Assembly (NCBI GenBank): GCA_030704615.1
Contig: JAKLZA010000051.1
Coordinates: 1-35,000, forward strand
DNA length: 35,000 bases
Direction of reading: 5' to 3'
Source: Takakia lepidozioides
Lineage: Eukaryota > Streptophyta > Takakiopsida > Takakiales > Takakiaceae
A program made the translations under genes and the position numbers. Shown here in pieces: positions 24,701-33,664 of this stretch (within the stretch, counting starts at the first letter, position 1; every line of letters starts with the position of its first letter). The notes beneath the pieces are model-generated. The model was not told where the DNA came from. It searched no databases and saw only the letters and a program-made list of their open reading frames with translations.

Positions 24701-27700
24701 GTGAAGGGTTCTTTTCACACTCACACAGGTGCCCCTGAAGTCCAAATATTTCACCCAGAAACATTGAAATGCTCAGCTCAAACAGTGTGCGTTGCCGCAC
24801 ACTGTCTGAGCTGGCAGTGAAGGGTTCTTTTCACACTCACACAGGTGCCCCTGAAGTCCAAATTTTGCACCCAGAAACATTGAAATGCTCAGCTCAAACA
24901 GTGTGCGTTGCCGCACACTGTCTGAGCTGGCAGTGAAGGGTTCATTTCACACTCACACAGGTGCCCCTGAAGTCCAAATTTGCACCCAGAAACATTGAAA
25001 TGCTCAGCTCAAACAGTGTGCGTTGCCGCACACTGTCTGAGCTGGCAGTGAAGGGTTCATTTTCACACTCACACAGGTGCCCCTGAAGTCCAAATATTTC
25101 ACCCAGAAACATTGAAATGCTCAGCTCAAACAGTGTGCGTTGCCGCACACTGTCTGAGCTGGCAGTGAAGGGTTCATTTCACACTCACACAGGTGCCCCT
25201 GAAGTCCAAATTTTGCACCCAGAAACATTGAAATGCTCAGCTCAAACAGTGTGCGTTGCCGCACACTGTCTGAGCTGGCAGTGAAGGGTTCATTTCACAC
25301 TCACACAGGTGCCCCTGAAGTCCAATTTTTGCACCCAGAAACATTGAAATGCTCAGCTCAAACAGTGTGCGTTGCCGCACACTGTCTGGCTGGCAGTGAA
25401 GGGTTCTTTTCACACTCACACAGGTGCCCCTGAAGTCCAAATATTTCACCCAGAAACATTGAAATGCTCAGCTCAAACAGTGTGCGTTGCCGCACACTGT
25501 CTGAGCTGGCAGTGAAGGGTTCTTTTCACACTCACACAGGTGCCCCTGAAGTCCAAATTTTGCATCCAGAAACATTGAAATGCTCAGCTCAAACAGTGTG
25601 CGTTGCCGCACACTGTCTGAGCTGGCAGTGAAGGGTTCATTTCACACTCACACAGGTGCCCCTGAAGTCCAAATTTTGCACCCAGAAACATTGAAATGCT
25701 CAGCTCAAACAGTGTGCGTTGCCGCACACTGTCTGGGCTGGCAGTGAAGGGTTCTTTTCACACTCACACAGGTGCCCCTGAAGTCCAAATATTTCACCCA
25801 GAAACATTGAAATGCTCAGCTCAAACAGTGTGCGTTGCCGCACACTGTCTGAGCTGGCAGTGAAGGGTTCATTTCACACTCACACAGGTGCCCCTGAAGT
25901 CCAAATATTTCACCCAGAAACATTGAAATGCTCAGCTCAAACAGTGTGCGTTGCCGCACACTGTCTGAGCTGGCAGTGAAGGGTTCTTTTCACACTCACA
26001 CAGGTGCCCCTGAAGTCCAAATATTTCACCCAGAAACATTGAAATGCTCAGCTCAAACAGTGTGCGTTGCCGCACACTGTCTGAGCTGGCAGTGAAGGGT
26101 TCATTTCACACTCACACAGGTGCCCCTGAAGTCCAAATTTTGCACCCAGAAACATTGAAATGCTCAGCTCAAACAGTGTGCGTTGCCGCACACTGTCTGA
26201 GCTGGCAGTGAAGGGTTCATTTCACACTCACACAGGTGCCCCTGAAGTCCAAATTTTGCACCCAGAAACATTGAAATGCTCAGCTCAAACAGTGTGCGTT
26301 GCCGCACACTGTCTGAGCTGGCAGTGAAGGGTTCATTTCACACTCACACAGGTGCCCCTGAAGTCCAAATTTTTCACCCAGAAACATTGAAATGCTCAGC
26401 TCAAACAGTGTGCGTTGCCGCACACTGTCTGAGCTGGCAGTGAAGGGTTCTTTTCACACTCACACAGGTGCCCCTGAAGTCCAAATATTTCACCCAGAAA
26501 CATTGAAATGCTCAGCTCAAACAGTGTGCGTTGCCGCACACTGTCTGAGCTGGCAGTGAAGGGTTCTTTTCACACTCACACAGGTGCCCCTGAAGTCCAA
26601 ATATTTCACCCAGAAACATTGAAATGCTCAGCTCAAACAGTGTGCGTTGCCGCACACTGTCTGAGCTGGCAGTGAAGGGTTCTTTTCACACTCACACAGG
26701 TGCCCCTGAAGTCCAAATATTTCACCCAGAAACATTGAAATGCTCAGCTCAAACAGTGTGCGTTGCCGCACACTGTCTGAGCTGGCAGTGAAGGGTTCTT
26801 TCACACTCACACAGGTGCCCCTGAAGTCCAAATTTTGCACCCAGAAACATTGAAATGCTCAGCTCAAACAGTGTGCGTTGCCGCACACTGTCTGAGCTGG
26901 CAGTGAAGGGTTCTTTTCACACTCACACAGGTGCCCCTGAAGTCCAAATATTTCACCCAGAAACATTGAAATGCTCAGCTCAAACAGTGTGCGTTGCCGC
27001 ACACTGTCTGAGCTGGCAGTGAAGGGTTCATTTCACACTCACACGGTGCCCCTGAAGTCCAAATTTTGCACCCAGAAACATTGAAATGCTCAGCTCAAAC
27101 AGTGTGCGTTGCCGCACACTGTCTGAGCTGGCAGTGAAGGGTTCATTTCACACTCACACAGGTGCCCCTGAAGTCCAAATTTTCACCCAGAAACATTGAA
27201 ATGCTCAGCTCAAACAGTGTGCGTTGCCGCACACTGTCTGAGCTGGCAGTGAAGGGTTCATTTCACACTCACACAGGTGCCCCTGAAGTCCAAATTTTGC
27301 ACCCAGAAACATTGAAATGCTCAGCTCAAACAGTGTGCGTTGCCGCACACTGTCTGAGCTGGCAGTGAAGGGTTCTTTTCACACTCACACAGGTGCCCCT
27401 GAAGTCCAAATATTTCACCCAGAAACATTGAAATGCTCAGCTCAAACAGTGTGCGTTGCCGCACACTGTCTGAGCTGGCAGTGAAGGGTTCTTTTCACAC
27501 TCACACAGGTGCCCCTGAAGTCCAAATTTTCACCCAGAAACATTGAAATGCTCAGCTCAAACAGTGTGCGTTGCCGCACACTGTCTGAGCTGGCAGTGAA
27601 GGGTTCTTTTCACACTCACACAGGTGCCCCTGAAGTCCAAATATTTCACCCAGAAACATTGAAATGCTCAGCTCAAACAGTGTGCGTTGCCGCACACTGT

Positions 27701-28342
27701 ATGAGCTGGCAGTGAAGGGTTCTTTTCACACTCACACAGGTGCCCCTGAAGTCCAAATTTTGCATCCAGAAACATTGAAATGCTCAGCTCAAACAGTGTG
27801 CGTTGCCGCACACTGTCTGAGCTGGCAGTGAAGGGTTCATTTCACACTAACATAACAGACATCAAGACCAAATTTTGAACCCTAAAACATTGAAAAGGTC
27901 TGCTCAAACATTGTGCGTTGCCGCACACTGTTTGAGCTGGTTTTGAAGGGTTCATTTCAACCTCAGATAACAGACAGCAAAGACCAAATTTTGCACCCAG
28001 AAACACCGAAATGCCCAGCTCAAACAGTGTGCGTTGCCGCACACTGTCTGAGCTGGCAGTGAAGGGTTCATTTCACACTCACACAGGTGCCCCTGAAGTC
28101 CAAATTTTGCACCCATAAACATTGAAATGCTCAGCTCAAACAGTGTGCGTTGCCGCACACTGTCTGGGCTGGCAGTGAAGGGTTCTTTTCACACTCACAC
28201 AGGTGCCCCTGAAGTCCAAATTTTGCACCCAGAAACATTGAAATGCTCAGCTCAAACAGTGTGCGTTGCCGCACACTGTCTGGGCTGGCAGTGAAGGGTT
28301 CGTTTCACCCTCACATAACAGACATCAAGACCAAATTTTGCA
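15735..28342. repeat. Satellite of about 108 tandem 116-bp units, each with a 38-bp palindrome
   Basis: The period is 116 bp, measured from successive TGCGTTGCCG motifs at 16011 and 16127. Each unit holds a near-perfect hairpin: arm AGCTCAAACAGTGTGCG, loop TTGC, then CGCACACTGTCTGAGCT, with one mismatch (a G-T pair if folded as RNA). The core GTGTGCGTTGCCGCACAC is constant in nearly all units, while linkers vary: AAATTTTGCACCC or AAATATTTCACCC, GGTTCATTTC or GGTTCTTTTC, CTGAGCTGG or CTGGGCTGG, plus small indels (about 18036-18150, 19200-19425, 22030-22100). Edge units are diverged: 15735-15960 on the left, and 27845-28000 and 28300-28342 on the right, where ACATAACAGACATCAAGACC replaces the usual linker. 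The array lies between the inner methyltransferase and transposase genes, where the outer element has its own palindrome array. Confidence 0.97.
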
Positions 28343-28371
28343 AGACCAATGGTTCTTTCTTTCACAAATAC

Positions 28372-28883
28372 CTGCCATTCAAAGCCGAATTCTTCACAAA
28401 TATGGGTCGTGTGGATTTTACCTTTTTCGTAGCTACTCGAGAAGACTCCCCAGTTGCCGGGGACGCTTTCCGCTTGGGGCTGCTCTCTTCGCCGACTATG
28501 TAGGTGAGCCTCTCCCCCTTCCTCTTTCCCGTGGTCAGATCGTTCGTGAGGCCAGTGTCAACATCTTCCTCCATGTCGTCTGTCTCTCCCTCAGACGCAG
28601 TGTCCTCCTCGCCTGTTCCTGGAACTATGGTGGGTTGTTGTTCTTCTCCAGATTCCTGCTCCTCCATCGCCACACTTTCCTGTATTCCCTCTTCTTCCTC
28701 CTTTTCCTCTTCCTCCACTCTTTCCATCCTCATTCTATATCTAGCTCTATTCCTGTTTCTAGAACTCGTGAAGTATAATGACTTCCTTCTCTTTCTCCTC
28801 CGCTGGAAACAAGGGCTCCCCACGATGCCCCTGGAGCTCTCCAGTTTGACGTTTGCAACAAGTTCTGGTATCGCATGTAACAA
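28372..28883 (-). CDS. Acidic/basic open frame, possible 5' exon of the inner ParB-methyltransferase gene
   Basis: An open frame of about 170 codons with no recognised fold. It has a basic cluster (RRRKRRK), a glutamate-rich stretch (VEEEEKEEEEG), an acidic stretch (TDDMEEDVDTG) and basic, nuclear-localisation-like segments (GKRKGERL, SPKRKASPATGESSR, TKKVK). The first ATG in frame is at 28733; an acceptor-like TTTCCAG precedes the RRRKRRK codons. The frame ends at a donor-like GGCAG|GTATTTGTG near 28371. The outer homologue also begins with an acidic stretch (LEGSQESEEPQEESEEL) followed by a basic one, so this may be the N-terminal exon, with the satellite inside a 12.7-kb intron. Joining it directly to the acceptor at 15658 is out of phase; a cryptic AG a few bases further in, or another exon, would be needed. 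It could instead be a separate small gene. Confidence 0.45.
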
Positions 28884-29691
28884 AAATAAAAATGGACGTT
28901 GTCAACCGTATTTGGATGCGGGTGTTGATATTGTGTGCGAACGGAATTCATCCATTTTGTCGTCTTTGTATTACCCAGCTAATAAAGCGCCGAAGAAAAA
29001 GAATATCCGTTGCATGCATTTGCGATATATGTCAGATGTGCTTCGCCGCCTGCCAATACATGGCGGCCTCCTTGCCTTCTTTCAAATTCGAATGCGCCGT
29101 AGAAATGTAGTGCTTTTTCAATTCCGAGCAGTTCTTCCAGATTCGCAATAATTGTTATGCTTCACATATGCATCCACGTGTGTTGTGCTGCATGCCCTGT
29201 GGTTTTTTTTATGCCGTGACCGTCCCCATGGGGTCATTCGGTATAAAGGATTGTGTCGGATATGACCATGTGTTGCACACATTCGTGCGAGGTATCTCTT
29301 GAAGTGTCGGTGTTTGTTCTGTGCTATTCTGGCGCAACACAATCTCATTACAATCGGATCTTCCTGTTTACTGCTCTCCAGGGTTGTTGCCGTCATTTCA
29401 TAATGGATGGTTTCATGTCAATTTCAGGGTTTGTTTTCCATCCAAAAACAGTACGGCTTCTTGTGGCTCTGGTCTTTCAAAACCGTTTTTCTGGTTGGTG
29501 GGAGGTGAATGTGCACGTCATCCCTACATCCTTGGCATGCATCGCCGGCAGCCTTGGGTTTGGTGCTACCCTTGTTGACCTCAGTTTGCTGGTGGTATTT
29601 CCACTTTCGATAATTACGGGCTCTCAGTTCGGGGATTCCGTTCTGCATCGGCAGTTTCGTTCAGTGCTGGAAAACATGTCGAGGGAGCGAG
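28884..29691. other. Divergent intergenic region, putative shared promoter of the inner element
   Basis: No conserved coding sequence is visible although several open frames cross it. It separates the minus-strand acidic open frame from the plus-strand transposase and is the natural place for two divergent promoters. Confidence 0.4.
29242..29247 (+). promoter_or_regulatory. Possible TATA box for the inner transposase
   Basis: TATAAA in the context CGGTATAAAGGA lies 450 bp upstream of the ATG at 29692. It is the best TATA match I saw in the divergent region; distance and context alone do not prove use. Confidence 0.3.
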
Positions 29692-32600
29692 ATGCACTCG
29701 CTCGATTCCTCCATCCAATGCAGGTACTCTTCCACTGACTGCACTGCAGACGACGATGGGTATGCAGTTGTTCATGAGGATGAGCTGGTTACAGTGTTCC
29801 CGCTGGAGTTGGGTTCTCTGCTTGTTCAGAAAGAGGTGTATGACGAGGATGGGAATTTGGATTCTGGGCACTTGGAGAAACCCTTGGTTGGCGAGTGTGG
29901 AAGGAAGTGGAGAGTCCTTCCAGGAACATACCGTGTCCTTGGAAAAGAGAGAAGACAATCAGCAGGATCAGTCGTTACCCCTGGCACTGCAGCATCGGTC
30001 GTGCAACAGAAGGCACAGTTCCTGTGAAACAAGAGGTGAGCACATCCACTACCTTCGTTACTCTTTCGGACTCGTCCTCAGGAGGATGTTTCTGAGATTC
30101 CTCCGCCAGTGCAAACTCCCTTATTGATGATGACGAATTGCGCGAGATAACAAGTGTCATTCCAAAATTGAAAGCCCTCGCAGGTGTGCCTGGGTGCAAG
30201 AGCGAGCTACGTTTTGTTGATTGGGAGTCCCTTCCAGTGCAACGTGTTCAATACGTGCCAGCTCAGTTTGATGGGGACATCTTGTTTGAGCTCAACCCTC
30301 CCACGTCTTCCAGTGGACTGGCTGGGCTTCTGCAGGGCATGGACAAGAAACATGACGGACATCCTTGGTGCAGGACAAAACTTCGAACATCCATAACGAC
30401 ATTGGCTTGAAATTTCGGAGGTCGGTTTGCGTTGGCATTGCAAGTGCCTGAATATTTCTTGCCCTCGGCTGAGAGAAACAGCGCTCAGCCAAACGAAAGT
30501 GAGTGGGAAGGTGTGCCCCTGAATCCTTTCACCCCAGGGCTTGCACCTCCCAATACCAATACTTTTGTGTGCGGTTCTGCAAACTTTCCCCGTCCTGTGT
30601 TTCTGTTTTGCCACGCTCGTATGTATCAGGTGGCACATCGATGCAAGACAATGACTCGTGCCTGCATTCATATGGGTGCACACGAGCATCCTGTGTCCAA
30701 AGGGAGTTGCAGGGATAGCGTGGACACAAGAAATCACTGAAGAAGCAAAGAGTCCATAATGCCCCTTAGCAACACCTTCTGTATAGCGCTTGCAGCTACC
30801 AAGGCATTCCTGGAAAAACACATACTGGGTGAAGGGGATTCGACACAGCCAATGCTGGATGCAGATTTCCTTGAGGCAGTCATGGACCATTTCTCCGTGT
30901 TGAGCTCTCCCAATATTCGAAACCAGGTGAATGCACTCAGAATGGGCACAGGCACTGCTGGATTCATGGACAACATTATGGACCTCAAACGGAGGAGTCG
31001 CTATGAATCATTCAAAACAGTATGTTCCCTGGCCAGGGCTCGTCCAAAGTGTATTTGTTCAAGATGTCCGCTGTGGGCCAAGCAGTGATGTGAGCATTGT
31101 CCGCCGAATGCAACCTGGAGGAGATTTGGCTAAATGTTGGTTAATGTTTGATCACTGCAACGGGTGAAGGGTTGGACAACCATGGCGTGCCATGTGTATG
31201 ATCCAGCGTACCAGCGTGTGCTCTCCATAGCAATTTGTGATATGCAGTCGGAGGACACTGAATCCCAGATGCTCATGTGGAAGTCCCTCCTGACCGTCAT
31301 GCAGCGCAATGGAATACAGAACACAAACTTTGCGGGCTTCGTGGCTGATAGTGCACAGGCAAATTTCAATGCAGTGCGGCGCGTGTTTGGTTCTGGGGAT
31401 CCTAAGGTCCCCATGGAAAATAGGGAGCGCACATGCCTCTTCCATTGGAGTCAATCTGGCACGTCATACAAAGCGCTGCATTCGCCCTGACCTTCAGTTG
31501 GAGCATAGAAGGCTCTGTCTGAAGTACAAGAATGCCACCTCAATGGGAGAAGCAGAGAGCACTTACCAGGCAATCGGCTTGGTGGTTCTCCGCTGGTGCA
31601 GCTACAGGTATCCACCTGAAGGAGTTGGAGGACTGGTTGGTTTTCTGGCACTTCAGGTACAGACAGTGGGGAGCTTTCATGACGACGGTAAGCCTCACAA
31701 GTTTTCCTTAAACACAAATTGCACTTTGCATCGTGCCTGTTCATTTGGGGTTGTTCGATTGTCACTTGAATAACCTCTACCATTTCTTTTCCTTCCTCAC
31801 ATTTCCATGCAATGCCTCCTGCAGGACATGTCCTTGGAGGACTTGGCCGACATGCCATCGTGTAATTTGGCAGAGACTGTTCACAACGCCTGGATGCAAC
31901 AGTCTACCAAAGCAGGTCGTGACTTGTATGTGGCCACTGCTGATGAATGGTGCGGGCACTTACACAACAAACCAGGTACCGCAATTTTCTGATGGGACGG
32001 GGTGGAGGGAAGGGCCCCGATTCGACTTTGTTGATGCTAAGGGCTGCGAGTAGGTCCGGAGACCCGTCAAAGATGGCCAGAGCTCTAAACAGGTGCACTG
32101 AAGGTTCCCCTCTGCAATCCAGGCTCCCCCATTTGGAAGGCGAGGAAAGATTTGGATCATGCAAAAGGAAATTAAACACTCTTCCAGGGTCAGATGGAGA
32201 TTCCCATAGGCCAGACAGGGTCAATTTCTCTGTGCCAAAGGTGTCTCCAGTGCAGACTAAGTCCTGTGCCGGCCCCTTCCCAGGTGGGTCCTCCTCCTGT
32301 GGAGCAGGTGCGGAACATGCAAGCATAGCAGCGGAAATCCCATTGGAGGAGGTGGTGGCCATGGTCAGGAATCTGATTGCATTGATAGTGACTGGCATAT
32401 AGAACGCACCCCACCAGGATCTAGAGTGGCTTGCATGGCAATTCGGAACCCCTCTTTCAAGAAATGCAAATCAAAAATATGCAAAGGCTCCAGGGGGACT
32501 CCAGCTCCAACATTCACAGGGTTGTTCCGACCTTATCATAGTGGGGAGTCAAAAGAGCACAAGTTTTGGTTCTGCCCAGACGATATGGCACGATGCGTGA

Positions 32601-33234
32601 AGGGAACAGTTCGTCCTTCCGTGATAATGAAGCCCCCTCCCCCGCAATTTGGCCTGTGCAAATTGGGACATCGCTGTCCTCAACCGAGATAAGCATGCTG
32701 GAGGAGGGAGGGTTTTGTCTTGCACGGTCCCGGGTGGTGCCCTTATGCACTGTCGGCACAGATGTGCCACATGCTCCGACAATGCCTCCACCCGGTGCCA
32801 ACTCCCACCCAACAAAAAGAGATGGAAAACAGTGCCGTGTTGCTTCGGGTGCAGATCACGAATGCAAGATGGAATCGGCTAGAATTTTGCAGGCTACGGT
32901 GGCTCGTATCACCGAAGTCCCTTCCCCGGGGTATGGACGGATTTACACAGTGCTGTCAATTGGCTCAGTTCTTCATGCCAAAGAATATCAAGTTACCATT
33001 GGGAATTTCCCATCGTGCACTTGTCCGGATTTTGTAACGATGGCGTGAGGGCGCTCTCGGCATGAGAGGGGGAAGTGGGTCCCCTGCAAGCATCAATATT
33101 ACATATACCTTGTAATTATGTGTTGCGACGGTAAGAGAGACCAATTCATTCACCAAGCCACACTAGGCTACGGAGAAGTCATCACCCTTCTGCAGCGGGA
33201 CACCTCGCGTAGAGCTCCGCCAACTTCTCTTTGA
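29692..33234 (+). pseudogene. Mutator-like transposase with SWIM zinc finger, inner element copy
   Basis: The ATG at 29692 opens MHSLDSSIQCRYSST. The protein aligns block by block with the copy at 1677-5130: VGECGRKWRVLPG, GCKSELRFVDW, DKKHDGHPWC, RACIHMGAHEHPVSKGSC, CWLMFDHC, GFVADSAQANFNAVRR, CLFHWSQS, WHFRYRQWG, an intron at 31688-31824 in the same place as in the other copy, CNLAETVHNAW, PAPTFTGLF, FWFCPDDMARC, and SWIM residues C-T-C (about 33018) and C-K-H (33085-33093). It is broken: stops at 30093-30095, 30408-30410, 30738-30740 and, inside the SWIM finger, TGA at 33046-33048, plus frame changes near 30027, 31020-31165, 31490, 31947 and 32560. Some of these could be unrecognised introns, but not the SWIM stop or the mid-motif shifts. 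After that stop the frame is open to TGA at 33232-33234. In life it would cut and join element ends carrying the TGAGC motifs. Confidence 0.8.
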
Positions 33235-33540
33235 ACACATACGAGCCATGCCCGCTTCCCATGCTGGTTTCCAGGTTGCCGTGTGAAGATTTTTCATTTT
33301 ATGACAAACATATACATTTCGTTCACTTGTGAGGGCAAATGCACTTGCGATTCATTGTAAGGGTCTCTCTGTGAATTGAAATAAACTGTGTCAATCATTC
33401 TGAGCTCAAATCTGACATGTTTACATATTCCTCTTTTTTGGCACGCATTGCAGACATGGTGCATGGTGGCCTCCTTTGTTTTGTCCACGGTAATAGGCCC
33501 TCTTCCTGCAATCCTCGCCTATAGGACCTGCTTCTCCAGC
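33235..33540. other. Non-coding region between inner transposase and right terminus
   Basis: No coding homology or repeat is visible. It is likely the 3' flank of the transposase gene and subterminal sequence. Confidence 0.4.
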
Positions 33541-33544
33541 AGAT

Positions 33545-33653
33545 TCATGCCGCTCACGCTTCCCTGAAGCGTGAGCTCAGCTCACGCTTCAAAGCTTGAA
33601 CGTGAGCTCAGCTCCCAGGCTCACGGGGCTGGGCTCACGCCGTAGCTACGCTG
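33545..33653. repeat. Right terminus of the inner element with foldback
   Basis: GCTCACGC, CGTGAGCTCAGCTC and GGCTCACGG are iterated. GAAGCGTGAGCT and AGCTCACGCTTC form a 25-bp palindrome (33566-33590) with one central base. The outermost GCTCACGCCGTAGCTACGC (33633-33651) is the inverted counterpart of the left tip. Confidence 0.8.
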
Positions 33654-33664
33654 GGCAAAGAAGG
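33654..33664. repeat. Right copy of the 11-bp target-site duplication
   Basis: GGCAAAGAAGG, identical to 11120-11130. The outer coding frame continues from here as GCA CTC TTC. Confidence 0.85.

Larger units (their letters stand above)
11131..33653. mobile_element. Inner giant element, 22.5 kb, inserted in the outer methyltransferase exon
   Basis: It is bounded by the 11-bp duplication and by ends sharing a TGAGC motif: left GGGGTGCTATTCCGTGAGC, right (reverse complement) GCGTAGCTACGGCGTGAGC, 13 of 19 identical. Contents: minus-strand ParB-methyltransferase (11916-15645), the 116-bp satellite (15735-28342), an acidic/basic minus-strand open frame (28372-28883), and a plus-strand transposase pseudogene (29692-33234). 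Removing 11131-33653 plus one duplication copy joins TGSAKK to ALFNPP in frame, matching the homologous stretch GSGRKNKGVVDPKDP of the inner copy. The element lies inverted relative to the outer one. Two bases (TG, 33652-33653) lie between the right terminal motif and the duplication, so the exact end could move by a base or two. Confidence 0.88.

Noticed and set aside
15735-28342. Many 60-115-codon open frames with repeated peptides (RCRTLSELAVKGSF and similar) on both strands of the satellite
   Set aside because: They are translations of the 116-bp repeat; the unit is not a multiple of three, so frames drift and close after one or two units. No start context, homology or codon bias supports them.
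28266-29151. Plus-strand open frames rich in Ser/Phe/Leu opposite the acidic minus-strand frame
   Set aside because: They mirror the Glu/Lys/Arg-rich minus-strand frame and show no homology to the outer element's genes.
11120-33664. The two methyltransferase parts as two separate truncated genes, or an assembly join
   Set aside because: The exact 11-bp duplication, inverted terminal motifs and in-frame rejoining fit an insertion better; an assembly error would not create them. Read-level support still needs checking.
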